NCBI RefSeq assembly: GCF_963259705.1
Contig: NC_081847.1
Coordinates: forward strand, 88,348,485-88,412,484
DNA length: 64,000 bases
Direction of reading: 5' to 3'
Source of the DNA: Myotis daubentonii
Lineage: Eukaryota > Chordata > Mammalia > Chiroptera > Vespertilionidae
Shown: positions 32,849 to 46,084 of the stretch, piece after piece
How the letters are laid out: every line of letters starts with the position of its first letter
How positions within the stretch are numbered: position 1 is the first letter of the stretch
The notes under the pieces: generated by a model
Seen by the model: the letters and a program-made list of their open reading frames with translations, nothing else
What the model was told of the DNA's origin: nothing
Databases searched by the model: none
Program-made: the position numbers and the translations under genes

Positions 32849-34171
32849 CTGCAATCAGAAAAATGGACTTGTTAAGGGAAATTTCTAAATGTGTTTGACA
32901 AACCTATGTTACCTAAAACAACCACTATTTTTATATTCATTTGGGATCATATATATTTTTTTGGGGGGCGGGGGGAGGTCATATATTAAACTGATATAAG
33001 CCAAAGCAGCAAAGGATTAGATAATATCTATTTAATAGTTATTATACACCAATGAATTAACATTAAAGAAACAGTAACAAAATAGCCGAGCAATTCAATA
33101 AAACTTTAACATAATTTTAAAATATATTTCCCAAAAATTTTTCTCCACTTTTTAGAAGTTGGCTACATTTACTCAAGCAAGGTCAATTATTTTAATGATC
33201 TAAGTCCCTTCTGAAGTCATATTATACTCAAGTATCCCCCTTAATATTTTCCTAAATTATTCCTGGAATAGCTTTCTCTTATAGCTTTTAACATTAATTT
33301 CCAGCAATATCTCGACACTTATCTTCCTTGTTTGAAGACTTCAAAGGAGACGCCAATGCAAGCATGCTGTGCCTACAGCTTTAACGGTTTTTTTCAAAAT
33401 ACCGAACAAAATATCCAAGTTCACAGATTTACCTAATAACTGCACACCTTGACTACTTTTGGGAGACTGGCCCCTAGGGCCACCTTCAAATGCATTGCTT
33501 AGTCATAAACTTGTTAAAGCAACAATTCCCAAGAGCAGAGAGGAATGAGACAACATTCTAACCAACGGATGATGAGGATTTTTTAAGCAATCTACATTAC
33601 ATGAAGATTTAGGAGCTGAAGTTCTCCTGCTTAGAAAAGGATGCTTCTCTGGAAGTTGGAATCAACATGACAGGGCAGGCACCTAGCAGCTGAGCCCTCC
33701 ACCCCCACCCCACGTGCTGCTGCTGCAGGACTGAGGTGCAGGGGTTCCACCGCTGTGCGTGCAGCAGCAGTTTGTGGAGGGAGAGGCAGGGGGAGAGCTG
33801 CTGGCTCTTCCTTCCGTAACAGAAAGAAAGACCAGGTGCTGGGGGGGCAGGGTGGGGGGGCCAGATGCTGCTCTGAGTCTGAGCAGGAAGCCTGGGAAAG
33901 TCTGACACTCAGTGCATTTGGTTCCAGAAGCAGCACATGAGTTCATTTATATGAGAAACCTAACCAACATTTTTACACAGAAAAATAATTTTAGGTAATG
34001 CGCTGCCCTAAAGCATCCTTGCAAAATACAAGCGTTTCATGTACATTTCCCCCTGGGTTTATGCAAGAGGGCCCTCACCCAGCAAGGCACACCACCCCCT
34101 CCATCCTGACTCCACAGCTTCCGCAGAGCCCAGCACACAGTGGGCACCGCTCAACTGAGCTGAGGTAATAC
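32849..34171 (-). other. MBD2: MBD2 intron 4
   Basis: A 1323-bp intron. No transposon terminus is recognised. A G-rich patch at about 33840-33860 gives spurious frames. Confidence 0.85.
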
Positions 34172-34262
34172 CTTGAAGACCTTTAGGCAGCTCCATGGTT
34201 TTTATAATTTGTTCTGTTACATCCGATGCACTAAGTCCTTGTAGCCTCTTCTCCCAGAAAAG
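34172..34262 (-). CDS. MBD2: MBD2 exon 4: NuRD-core-binding helix of the disordered region
   Basis: The 91-bp exon carries 30 codons plus the first base of a glycine codon (human residues 281-310). It reads LFWEKRLQGLSASDVTEQII and then KTMELPKGLQ. The Arg-Leu pair in EKRLQG matches human R286/L287, residues reported as needed for the MBD2 disordered region to bind the HDAC/MTA core of NuRD, so this function looks preserved. The acceptor CTTTACAG and the donor CAAG|GTATTA are canonical, although the donor is less strong than that of exon 3. The entry junction is phase 0 and the exit junction phase 1. Exon 5 lies only 1.3 kb further along the gene. Confidence 0.97.
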
Positions 34263-34807
34263 CTGTAAAGCAAAATATCACTATTAATGGACACAGTCTC
34301 GGAACAAGAAAGTAGCGCATCGATGCTATTGAATAATGAAAATGAAATCATTTCAATCGTTTCCTAATTTCCCCATATTTTTCTTTACAAAAAGCTACAT
34401 GGTACTCCAAACAGAAATTACTTCAACGCATCACAATTCTTTCAAATGATATTACTCAAAAAAAGTTGTTTTTATTACTTTATGTAACCTGTTACAGTAC
34501 TCTAGATTGTTACATTATACACTATAGATAGTTCTTTATAAGGTATCTTCCAAAGAACATAACTTAAATTTTTAAAGATTCACTTGGTATGAAAGTGTAA
34601 TGTTATATTTCATCAGGGGAAAGAAAACAAATTACATTATGTAATACCGCTTTATCCAGTGTCATTAGGGAAAGAGCCCTTCACCTACACGATTTTCCAA
34701 GGCACTCACGTTTAGCCTTTAGCATATTTTAAGGCAGGGGGATGGGAGGGAGTGTGAAAGACCATTTGTTATGGAAACTTCTCCGGGCTTCAGTGAACAC
34801 ACTAGAG

Positions 34808-35020
34808 CAGTGATGGCGAACCTTTTGAGCTCGGCACCTTTTGAGCTCAGCTTGTCAGCATTTTGAAAAACCCTAATTTAACTCTGGTGCCGTGTCACAT
34901 ATAGAAATTTTTTGATATTTGCAACCATAGTAAAACAAAGACTTATACTTTTGATATTTATTTTATATATTTAAATGCCATTTAACAAAGAAAAATCAAC
35001 CAAAAAAAAACGAGTTCGCG
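34808..35020 (+). mobile_element. hAT-like element, right end lost or diverged
   Basis: Left terminus CAGTGATGGCGAACCTTTTG is typical of a bat non-autonomous hAT. The 14-base unit CCTTTTGAGCTCGG is locally repeated. A matching right terminus and duplication were not found. Confidence 0.6.
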
Positions 35021-35389
35021 TGGCTACTGAGTAGCCACTTGCTTATCCCAACTCTAAATGGATCAGGACAATTCTGCTGTTTGATTTCATATCCTTTCTA
35101 CACTTCACTCTCTCTCCTATTAGCTACTACTTCTCACTACTGTCTTTGATCCACTCAGCATGCATTTACTGAGCTTCTACTATGTGCAGTGCTTGCCCTG
35201 TGGATGCAACAGTAGATAACATAGTATCTTTGTCCTCAAGCCTTCCTCTTTCTCTAGTCGGTTTCATATATACCACTGCCAAAAAAAAAAGATAAAAAAA
35301 TTCCTTAGGACTCCGTATCTGTCTTTAATCTTGGATCCCTGAGGCTGTCACATAGGGGTACTGAAAAAATGTTTGTGTGAATGACTAAA

Positions 35390-35600
35390 TATGGGAGTCA
35401 CTGGACTTAGAATGAGGATCTTGAGAGACATACAAACCCAAGCTGAAACCCCAGCTCTAGAAATATGACCTTGCAGAAGCTCTATAGCTTTAAAAGGCTC
35501 AATTTCCTCTTCTGTAAACTGTGGCAGCAATGACTATCACATAAGACTATTGTGGGGATTAAACAAGCCAGTACAGGTAAAGACCTGTCACAGAGCAAAG
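35390..35600 (+). repeat. MIR SINE relic
   Basis: AGCTGAAACCCCAGCTCTAG, CAATTTCCTCTTCTGTAAAC and TTGTGGGGATTAAACAAG. Confidence 0.75.
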
Positions 35601-36938
35601 ACCAAGCTTTATATTTACTCTTGGGGCTTCTCATTCTGACTCCCAGATACACAAAAAGTATCAGATAATATTGCCCCTCCTCCCCTCCCCAGACAAATGC
35701 AAAGATACAGTAAAATAACTGTATTATGGCAGAATAGTAGTATGTTGTATTTAAAACAACCTCATTGCCAGCACCAAGAATACCTGCAATAGAATGTTTC
35801 ACTGCCCTTTGAATGCCTCTGGTATATAGTAAGATCTCCTTACATCTCTCTACACATTGCATCATCAGCTGAATATATGGTCAACATATATGAGGACACA
35901 AATACATTAATCATCCTGGGTGAAAGACAGTTAGGTGAAGGTTATAAATGATGAATGTGACAGATGTCCCAAGAAACCCCGCCTGCTTTCTATTTCCTCT
36001 TTAGGGGATACCATCACTAAGCTTTGAATATCACAACTACACAAAAAGACATTGAAAACAAAAGCCAGTTAATTTCTAATGAAAACATATTCAGAGGAAT
36101 CAGTGAGTATAAGATTAGTAAGTACTTTTATAATAAAATTTATATAGACATAATTTAATTTGAAAAAAATAAATCAACACTACCAAAAAACAAAGTATGG
36201 AAAGTATGTACAGATATGATTAATAATATTTTACATCTAACAACTCCAATTCTAAATTATCAAAAGTTACATTTTTTACATTCTATAATCTTTAATTCTT
36301 AATGTTTAAATTTCTACTAATTCAAGGGAAATGATGAGAAAACCAGCTCGCGGTGGAGGCAAGGACAGCGCAGGCGTGGAAGGACCGCTGTGCCGATGCA
36401 GCAGTGCTCAGGGAGATGCTGTGACTCATCTCGTTCTGTGAGTTTCTTAAAAGAAGGCAGGCAACGGGATATGCAATACAAAGGAAACGTCCCTTCACTC
36501 CTTGTTGAAAGAACCCAAGGATTTCCAGCGCTCCTGCCAGCCACTCCTCATTTGGACCGGTGACGGATCGCGGCCCAGGCTCTCGCCAGCTGAGCAGTCC
36601 GGGTAAAGAAGGAGGGAAGCCCAGGAAAGCGGAAACCACAATGGGAAGACTAGACTAAAGCCAAGAAAAGGAGCTGAAGTTTGTTCTATTTACGGTCTGG
36701 TGGATAACATGGATAGCTTTTAATTAAGATGTCCTGAAACTGTAATTTTCTTGTTATTTTTAGCCCATCTATTTCCATGGTGTGATGACAGTAAAGCCTT
36801 TAGAAAAACCTCAAAAGGACTCTTTGAGAATATTTCAAGAACAAAGGTAGAAGAGAATTAGGGAACACAAACTACACTTTTGTTTTGCAGCCAAGCAAGA
36901 AGGGGAAAGAGACTCGAACCAGCAGCCATGGTCGAGAG

Positions 36939-37155
36939 CAGAGGTTCTTACCCTTAGCGCGGCTGGCATGTGGGGCTGGGGAAGTCTGTGTGTGGATGGT
37001 CAGCAGCAGCAGCACTGGCCTACACCCACTAGATACCAGTAGCAGCACCCCGTTTGTGACAGCCAAGAATGTCTCTAGACATGGCCAAGTGCCCCTGGTG
37101 CCTGGGGGAGGGTGGGGTGTGGGGACAAAATCATGTCTGGTTGAGAACCATGGTC
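36939..37155 (-). mobile_element. hAT-Charlie MER-type relic
   Basis: Ends AGAGGTTCTTACCC and GGTTGAGAACCATGG form the eroded inverted repeats. The interior has CTAGATACCAGTAGCAGCAC and ATGTCTCTAGACATGG as in an ancient Charlie MITE. Confidence 0.7.
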
Positions 37156-37473
37156 CAGGGGAGGAGGATAGGGGACAGGAGGTCTGCACTGGCAGTGCCC
37201 GGGCTCCCAGCTGAAACACTGGCAGACCCCTCCACCGACACACGCCATCACTGCAGCTGCTCCTCTGTCCACTTTCAAGAGTCTCTGGCCCAACTCCTCG
37301 GTCCTGGGCCTTACAAGAACCACGCTAAGTGGCTTGGAGCTGGGTGCCTCTGTCACTGCCAGACAAGCAGGGGGTAAGATACAGCAGAAGTGGGAGAAGC
37401 ATTTCTTATCTCAGGAATTGAAATTTAACGACTTCCTGATAGGAACATAAATATACACAGTAATTATTTAAAA

Positions 37474-37673
37474 TATTTTTTTATTGATTTCAAAGAGGAA
37501 GGGGCAAGGGAGAGAGAGAGAGAGAAACATCAGTGATGAGAAAGAATCATTGACTGGCCACCTCGTGCATGCCCCACACTGGGGATCAAGCCTACAATCC
37601 GGGCATGTGCCCTGATCGCACCATGACTTCCTGGTTCATAGGTCGATGCTCAACCAGAGCCACGCCAGCCAAG
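37474..37673 (-). repeat. VES-type SINE
   Basis: Reverse copy: TTTTATTGATTTCAAAGAGG, then TGGTTCATAGGTCGATGCTC and CCACGCCAGCC. Imperfect duplication near CACAGTAATTATTT and CACAATGATTACTT. Confidence 0.9.
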
Positions 37674-39134
37674 CCACAATGATTACTTTTAATAATTCCA
37701 TTACACTTTAGAGTCAATGGTCTTTTGTGGGCTGGCCATTTCTAATATCATTTCTATTGGAAGAGGTATAGTTCCAAACAACTGAAACAGGACATTTTAT
37801 ATCCCACCCCGTATGCTAGAAAGCACCTGTAGGTAGAGATTTTAGAAGGAGCTTTCTGAGAACATAAGCGTGTGCAAATCTGTGATTGATACAGAGAAAG
37901 GCACAGAATGACTTTAGGTTTTCAAGGATAGGTGCAGCAACAAAATAGAACTGGTGGGTTGATCTTGAACATGTCAATTTCCGTAAATGCTTAGTATGTA
38001 GCTATCAGTAGGGCCTGGCCAATTCTAAATTAAAAGCCCTGGGAAAAAGCGTCTCAACAAAGTGAGCCACGCAAAAACTTAAAACTTCCTTTAGCCCTCG
38101 TTTATTGCTTTAAAATGCATCTTCCACAAATGATTATAAAGAAACACTGAAATTTCAATAATAAAACTAGGTAAGGTCCATCAAACTTCCTATATATCTG
38201 AACTCTCATCTTTTAAATAGCATAAGCTGATTATTAGCTTCTAAGTCAAGACTCCACAGCAGGCTAGAAAAACCAGGAGCTCAAGCCTAAAGCCCTGAGC
38301 CTCTTCAAATACCCTCCCTTACCTCAGGCTTCCTCTGAACCATTTTAGGGTAACTTCCTGACCTACCTCCTGACTGCGAGGAGTGAGTATTCCACTACCT
38401 TTCTAACTACAAACTTGACTCTGGGTCACAGCTTCTCCTGCCTCCTGCGGATCTTGTCTCATCAATTTGCCCAACTTTTCCTCTCACCTTTTCCCTCTTC
38501 CTCTCCTGGGGCTTCTTCCCCTGAAGTGACAGACATACGCACACTCTGGTAACCTGAAAACTGCCCTTATTCACACCACTTCTCCCTCAAACCATCTCTG
38601 CCTTCCCCCTTCCACTGGAAGAGAAACTTTGCCTTATTTCCTCACGTTCCACTCATCTTTTTCCTTCAAACCTGGACTCCACTCCTACTACTGTATTAAC
38701 ACTGACCTGCCCAAGGTCACAGTAACCTTCTAATTACCAAATCCAACTCCTGATTGATTCAAGCCCCCTTTGCCCCACTTCACCGTTGCAATCTCGGGCT
38801 GTCAGAAGACTCTGAAAGTTGCCTCTTCTGATGGTTCTCTGTATGTTTTGTATTTCCTAACATTAAAAGTTAAAACTTCTAACAGTAATTGTCAGAGAAA
38901 TAAGACTACTAGCATTTTTCTAATGGAAACAAATACTTAAAATGCCTAAGGTGGAATATACCTTTTAAAGTATATGAAGACAAAAGTGTTAATACTTTGT
39001 AAAACAGAAGAACCAAAGTTAACGCTCAACTCTCACCATTTTAAGAGTTTCAATTGGCACAGTCTTCATCTGTCAAGAGCATGATGCTAGACACACAGCT
39101 GGCACTCGCATCGGGCCGGATGAAGTTGTGGCCC

Positions 39135-39340
39135 AGCGGAGGGAGTGCAGGGAACAGAAAGAGCACCAGTTTGGGAGCTGTATTCCTGATTCAACCACTA
39201 AACAGACGTGCGGCCTTAGGTAAGTCACTTGACTTCTTTGTATTTTCACCAGCAAAATAGAAATACCAGTAACTGCCTAAATCTGTCTCAGAAGGGTATC
39301 AAAATAGTGACAAAACATGAGAAAATTCTTGAAAAATATA
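39135..39340 (+). repeat. MIR SINE relic
   Basis: CTGTATTCCTGATTCAACC, TTAGGTAAGTCACTTGAC and CAGCAAAATAGAAATACC are the diverged MIR pattern. Confidence 0.65.
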
Positions 39341-40022
39341 AATATTTTACTGAATTGCTCAGGATACTTCTGATGCTAAATACAATAAAGATATTATTCA
39401 CTTTCCTAAGGCTTTGGCTAAATCTAATCAAAGAACAAAGGACCTTGTCATATATTTGTTAACTAACGCAAAACCCACAAAATGTGCACTTCATAGGCCC
39501 TGGCTCATGAAAAGCTAAAGACGCAAGACGCTGGGGCAGGACTGTGCAGAGGGATGCAGTTTCCTACCCAGAAGGAATTCACTGTCCAGTGTGTACACTG
39601 CTCTTCTCCAAATCAACCCCATGTGATATATGAGCTGTCTAATTTTGGTCAGCAAAACCCAACTTAACTTAGTTAATACCATGAACACCAAACATCAAAA
39701 GACAAACATAAGCTGGCCCCTTGTTTTGTGAGAGTGGCCTAAGAAGAAAGGGCTAGACAATGACAAGAAAATGATGATGTGAACCAAGGAAAAACTTGAT
39801 TCATGTGGTGGCGAAAATTACAGTGAGATCTCTTGTTAAGGCAACAGATAACATTTAGGGCTAAAGAGGATGGAAGAATGAAGCAAATGCACAAAAGAGT
39901 TGAGGAGGGTGAGGGAGCGGTTGCCATCTGCTGTGGCTGTCTGTCTACCTAACTCACAGAGTGGGCACGTAACGCCCGCCAAATGCCTCCAGGGGTACCA
40001 TTACCCTCAGATGACCCTGGAG

Positions 40023-40173
40023 CAGTGGTCGGCAAACTGCGGCCCCTTGAGTGTGGCTCTTCCACAAAATACCCATGCGGGTGCACACGTACATTGCAAC
40101 TGAAACTTCGTGGCCACACTCAAGGGGCCAAAGAGCCACATGTGGCTCGCGAGCCACAGTTTGCCGACCACTG
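40023..40173. mobile_element. Palindromic non-autonomous hAT element
   Basis: A 151-bp element with termini CAGTGGTCGGCAAACTG and CAGTTTGCCGACCACTG (perfect apart from position of one base) and a perfect 8-bp duplication CCCTGGAG at 40015-40022 and 40174-40181. The inner arms GGCCCCTTGAGTGTGGC and GCCACACTCAAGGGGCC are exact reverse complements. Confidence 0.96.
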
Positions 40174-41040
40174 CCCTGGAGTAAGAGTGCTCATTCGTGA
40201 TGCCTACAAGTTTTTCATGTGTTGCTCCCACAGGCAAAGTTTTCATAGTAATTTCTCATTAATACATAATCAGTACACAGGGACGCAGGCATGCTCCCTC
40301 ATTTCACTCGTTTGTCACATTTCCACTTGGAATCATTTGTTCAGTATGTTTTTTCATTATTATATTGAAAGTTTTATGAGGACAGGATGCATGTCTGACG
40401 TTTGCATTTATACAGCACCTGTAAATATAACCTGCAATACATACTGGTGAATAAATAAATTAATGATTTCAAACCCACTCACTGGCAGGAACTGTGATCT
40501 GCAACAGAGAGAAAGCTTTCATTATCTTTACTGTTTATCAGAAGAGATGGCCTTTAGAAAAGCTTTCTTGAAACTAACTTCAATCATATGAGTTAACTCC
40601 TAGTTTTTTAAGTGGGATATCAATAGATACTACTTCCTTTTTAATACTGGTAAATCAAGAAATAGAAGCATGTACTCACTGTGAAATATGACATTAAACA
40701 ACCACTAGAACTAAAATCAGGTTATAAATCCTCAAAATTATCAGAAGGATGGATTTAAATGGGAAAACCATACCACAGAACAAAGATGGAAATACTAGAA
40801 AATGACAAAACAATGTTAGAAACGGTATATAAACACAATAATAGAATCAGGAACAAACATGCCCATACTATCAATAAATGTAATGGAAAACTCACCAATA
40901 AAAGAAAAAGACTGTCAGATCAGATGGGAGGAAAATAAACTCTATGTTTTATGCAAGAAACATTATATAAAAATAAAGGGGCTCAGAAAGTTGAAAATAA
41001 AAAGAGCAAAGAAATAACAAGCAAATATAGACATTAAGAA

Positions 41041-44000
41041 AAAAAGGTACAGAGAAACCAAGATGGCGGCATAGGTAAACACCTAAAATTGCTGCCTCTC
41101 ACAACCACTACAAAAATACAACTAAAAGACAAAACAGACATCATCCAGAACCACAGGAAGGCTGGCTGAGTGGAAATTCTACAACTAAAAGGAGAGAGAA
41201 AAGCACACTGAGACTCAGCAGAGGTGTGGAAGTAAAGTGCAGGGGTATGGAGGCGCACGCAGAAAGGGCTGGCAACTGGGAGGGAGACACAAGCTCCCGA
41301 TGGCTCGGAACTCCAGTTCCAGGCGAGTCTCTGGGGACCCAGACTCATACGGGGAGAAACTGGACTGTCTGGCATCAGGCGGAACTCGAGGGCGGCTTTC
41401 TCTCAGAGATGCTTGCAGAGATTACCGGGACACTGAGACGTGGGGCCTCTTAGGGTAGGACTGAGGATCAACCATAGCTGTCTGCTCCATCCTGTTGATT
41501 CCCTGAGACCGCGCCCCACCCAAGCTGTGCACAGAGGCTTTTGCATATAAATGCCCTGGCCCTTTGCAATCTAAAATTACCTAACAAACTGCAGCTGGGT
41601 TAGAGAGACCCAGAACATACAAAAGAAGGCCCAAGGCCTCAAAGCAGCTTTCACTGCTTCACAGCTGGGCTTTATCTGGGAACCTCCAAACCCCAAACAA
41701 AGAAGAGGAATCTGCAGATCTCTCTGTAGCTCCTGCTGGGTAGCCTCAGGCAGAGTCTAAATTAGCACCTCCTTAGATCCAAGAGCCCATGTACCAAGTG
41801 GTCAGAGTGGGACCATCCGGATTACAACTCCTCAGATCCATAAGGGACACACTCAGGGGGCAGACTCAGTGAGCACCAAAGCCCCACTGAAGCAAGTCTT
41901 GCCTCATAAGGGTGTCTCCAGCACAGAAGTTCTCCCACTGTAGACACCGCTCATTCTCACAGCCAAATGGCCTGGAGGTCAATTCCTCCCAGTGATACCT
42001 ACAACAATCAAGGATTAACTACAACAAGACTGTGCACAAAGCCCACAAGGGGGTGCACCAAGAGTGTCCACCTCAGGTAATTGGGGAGGCTGAGCCACTG
42101 GGCCCTACAGGACACCTAGCACACAAAACCACTCTATCAACACAGGGAAGCAGCCAAAATGTGGAGACAAAGAAACACATCACAAATGACAGAAATGGAG
42201 GAAAGAAAACTACTGGACATAGAGTTCAAAACCACAGTTATAAGGTTTTTCAAGAATTTTCTAGAAACCGCCGATAAATTTAGTGAGACCCTTGATAAAT
42301 CTAGTGAGACCCTGGAGGATATGAAAAAGGAACAACTAGAAATTACTGAAATTACTAGAAATTACATACACTGACTGAAATAAAGAATAATTCGGCCCGA
42401 ACCAATATGCTCAATTAATATTTGACAAAGGAGGAAAGAACATACAATGGAGCCAAGATAGTCTCTTCAATAAATGGTGTTGGGAAAATTGGACAGATAT
42501 ATGCAAGAAAATGAAACTAGACCACCAACTTACACCATGCACAAAAATAAACTCAAAATGGATAAAGGACTTAAATGTACGACAGGAAACCATAAAAATT
42601 CTAGAAGAATCCAAAGGCAACAAAATCTCAGACATATGCCGAAGCAATTTCTTCACTGATACAGCTCCTAGGGCACTTGAAACTAAAGAGAAAATGAACA
42701 AATGGGACTACATCAAAATAAAAAGCTTCTGCACAGCAAAAGAAACCATCAACAAAACAATGAGAAAACCCACTGTGTGGGAAAACATATTTGCCAATGT
42801 CATATCTGATAAGGGCCTAATCTCCAAAATTTTAGGAAACTCATACAACTTAACAAAAGGAAGATAAACAATCCAATCAAAAAATGGGCAAAGGACCTAA
42901 ATAGACACCTTTCAAAAGAGGACATTCAGAAAGCCAAGAAACATATGAAAACATGCTCAAAGTCACTAAACATCCGAGAGATGCAAATCAAAACAACAAT
43001 GAGGTACCATCTCACACCTGTCAGACTGGCTATCATCAACAAATCAACAAACGACAAGTGCTGGAGAGGATGTGGAGAAAAAGGAACACTTGTGCACTGC
43101 TGGTGGGAATGCAGACTGGTGCAGCCACTATGGAAGACAGTATGGAGTTTCCTCAAAAAACTAAAAATGGAACTCCCATTTGACCCTGTGATCCCACTTC
43201 TAGGAATATATCCCAAGAAACCAGAAACACCAATCAGAAAGGATATATGCACCCCTATGTTCATAGCAGCACAATTCACCATAGCTAAGATCTGGAAACA
43301 GCCTACGTGCCCATCAGTAGATGAATGGGTTAGAAAACTGTGGTACATCTACACGATGGAATACTATGCTGCTATAAAAAGGAAGGAACTCTTATCATTT
43401 GCAACGTCATGGATGGAACTGGAGAGCATTATGCTAAGTGAAATAAGCCAGTCAATGAAGGAAAAATACCACATGATCTCACTCATTCATGGATAATAGA
43501 GACCATTATAAACTTTTGAACAATAATAGATACAGAGGCAGAGCTGCCTCAAACAGATTGTCAAACTGCAGCGGGAAGGCCGGGGAGGATGGGGAGGCAG
43601 GAGGTAGGGGGGTAAGAGATCAACTAAAGGACTTGTATGCATGCATATAAGCATAACCAATGGACATAAGACACTGGGGGATAGGGGAGGCTAGGGGACT
43701 GTCTAGGGCGGGGGGAAAAAATGGACACATATGTAATACCCTTTGTAATACTTTAAGCAATAAATTAAAAAAATTAAAAAATAAATAAATAAATAAATAA
43801 AAATTTAAGTTTGTTTAAATACAAAAAAAAAAAAAAAAAAAGAATAATATACAGAGATCCAACAGCAGACTAGAGGATCCCAAGAATCAAGTCAAAGATT
43901 TGAAATATGAAGAAGCAAAAAACACCCAACCAGAAAAACAAAAAGAAAAAAGAGTCCAAAAATACGAAGATAGTGTAAGGAGCCTCTGGGACAACTTCAA

Positions 44001-44854
44001 GTGAACCAACATCCGAATTATGGGGGTGCCAGAAGAAGAGAGAGAGCAAGATATTGAAAACCTATTTGAAGAAATACTGACAGAAAACTTCCCCTATCTG
44101 TTGAAAGAAATAGTCTTACAAGTCCAGGAAGCACAGAGAACCCCAAACAAAAGGAATCCAAAGAGGACCACACCAAGACACATCATAATTAAAATGCCAA
44201 GAGCAAAAGACAAAGAAAGAATCTTAAAAGCAGCAAGAGAAAAACAGTTACCTACAAGGGAGTACCCATAAGATTGTCAGCTGATTTCTCAATAGAAACT
44301 ATGCAGGCCAGAAGGGAATGGCAAGAAATATTCAAAGTGATGAATAGCAAGAACCTACAACCAAGATTACTTTATCCAGCAAAGCTATCATTCAGAATTG
44401 AAGGTCAGATAAAGAGCTTCACAGATAAGAAAAAGCTAAAGGAGTTCATCACCACCAAGCCAGTATTATATGAAATGCTGAAAGGTATCCTTTAAGAAGA
44501 TGAAGAAGAAGAAAAAGTTAAAGATAAAAATTATGAACAACAAATACATATCAACAAGTGAATCTAAAAATCAAATGAATAAATAATCGGATGAACAGAA
44601 TAAACTGGTGAATATAATAGAATCAGGGGCATAGAAAGGGAGTGGACTGACAATTCTCAGGAGAAAAGGGATGTGGGGGGTGCAGGAAGAGACTGGAAAA
44701 AAATTGTACACCTATGGATGAGGACAGTTGGGGGGGAGGGGGGGTAAGGGCAGGGGGGTGGAACTGGGTCGAGGGGAGCTATGGGGGGGAAAAAGAGGAA
44801 AAACTGTAATAATCTGAACAATAAAGATTTAATTTAAAAAATATTATTATAAGA
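41041..44854 (+). mobile_element. HAL1 (ORF1-only LINE), nearly full length, interrupted by L1
   Basis: Begins near the LINE-type leader CCAAGATGGCGGCATAGGTA, has an ORF1 N-terminus at about 42159-42374 (MTEMEERKLLDIEFK), resumes after the L1 at 43849 and carries the ORF1 RNA-binding C-terminal region at 44020-44495 (MGVPEEEREQDIENLFEEIL; LSADFSIETMQARREW). It passes directly into a G-rich 3'UTR ending CTGTAATAATCTGAACAATA and an A-rich tail, with no ORF2. Discounting the L1, it is about 2.35 kb. ORF1 is dead: a stop follows the N-terminal part and a frameshift lies near 44260. The absence of reverse transcriptase between ORF1 and the tail is the reason for calling HAL1 rather than L1. Confidence 0.82.
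42392..43838 (+). mobile_element. 5'-truncated L1 inserted in the HAL1 ORF1
   Basis: Covers the C-terminal part of L1 ORF2, 3'UTR and a long A-rich tail. An open stretch at 42945-43496 (183 codons) retains the Cys/His cluster [18 protein letters not shown] near its start and ends in the usual [13 protein letters not shown]. The target duplication AAAGAATAAT is at 42382-42391 and 43839-43848. No endonuclease or reverse-transcriptase core is present, so it cannot act on its own. Confidence 0.93.
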
Positions 44855-45041
44855 CTAGAGGTCCAGTGCACAAAATTCATGTACAAGTGGGGTCCCTAGT
44901 GGCTGCCAGCTGCTGGCTGGGCCCTTCCTTCGTTCCGCGCCACCCCTTGGTGGTCAGTGCACATCATAGTGAGCAATCGAACTCCTGGTCAGTCGAACTC
45001 CTGAGGGGACACTTTGCATATTAGACTTTTATATATATAGA
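44855..45041 (-). mobile_element. HeliBat-type Helitron at the HAL1 tail
   Basis: Reverse copy: starts CTAGAGGTCCAGTGCACAAA and ends TTTTATATATATAGA, between host A and T. It sits at or in the A-rich tail of the HAL1. Confidence 0.9.
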
Positions 45042-45751
45042 TTACTTCAAGGCAATAAGTATCAAATAAGACAAAGCATAACCCATTATAACTGACTAAC
45101 TTCTAAATAATAAATGTCATCTTAACAAATTTGATGACAAAATTGGAGTTTAAATTTCTATGGGGAAAGTAAATGTATAGATTGAGTTCAAATCTTGTTA
45201 AGAAAGCTTAATTTTGCAAATCTGAATTGCAAAATTTAGCACAAATGCTTTAGTCTGTTCAACTTCACAACTACTCAAATAAATGCAAATTTAAAATGAA
45301 ATTACCAAAAAGAAAAAGTATTGTAATACTCAGTGCCACAGAAGGAAGGCTGAAACCGAATGAACAGGACTTTTCAATAGACTTTTAATTTGGGTACAAC
45401 CAAATTAAAAGGTTTCAAAAATCATTAATAGTCAACTAATTATATTTTTGGAAATTTAGCCAAGGAAACACTGTACAACATAGAAAGGAACTTATACGTA
45501 TACATAAGGATACTCGTTAGAGTACTACCTATAATAGTGAAAAATTGGAAATAATATGGAAATGGTTAAGTAAATCATGTTAGCACAACACACAGTTGTT
45601 AAAACAATGCATGCAAATTATATAAAGCATGGATAAAATGTATATAATGTAATAGTAGGTAAAAATTTTTAAAGTATGCATATATTTATGATGTTTTCAA
45701 AAGAAGCATTAAAATCTTGAAAGACTATAAAATGCTAAAATTCTATTGTAA

Positions 45752-45882
45752 TCCCATATAATAAAGAGCTAATATGCTAATTAGACCAGACAGCAGAACA
45801 ACCTTCCAAAATGACCAGTGGGCAGGGGGCAGGACTGCAGGGACTGAGCCCCTTGCACAAATTTCATGCATCGGGCCTCTAG
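45752..45882 (+). mobile_element. Short HeliBat-type Helitron
   Basis: TCCCATATAATAAAGAGCTA at the 5' end, AGACCAGACAGCAGAACAAC, and GGGCCTCTAG at the 3' end followed by T. Confidence 0.9.
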
Positions 45883-46084
45883 TTATATTATAAAAAAGGA
45901 ATTATGAGTATTTTTCTTTTATTTATCTATTCAAATTTCTTTCTCTTAAAAGTAAAGCAAATAATATTTTAGAACTTTTTGTAAAGATTGCTATTTAAGG
46001 AAACCCTTGACAACATTCTCAGCTCCCACTACTTCCCATGAAAACCCTGATCTCTAACCAACTTGTCTCCTCATCCCTTGCTCA

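Noticed and set aside
39983..40450. 155-codon plus-strand frame
   Set aside because: Runs straight through the palindromic hAT element and its target duplications, so it is younger than the insertion and not a gene.
42945..43496. Functional L1 ORF2 gene
   Set aside because: Only the C-terminal 183 codons are open; endonuclease and reverse-transcriptase domains are missing because the copy is 5'-truncated.
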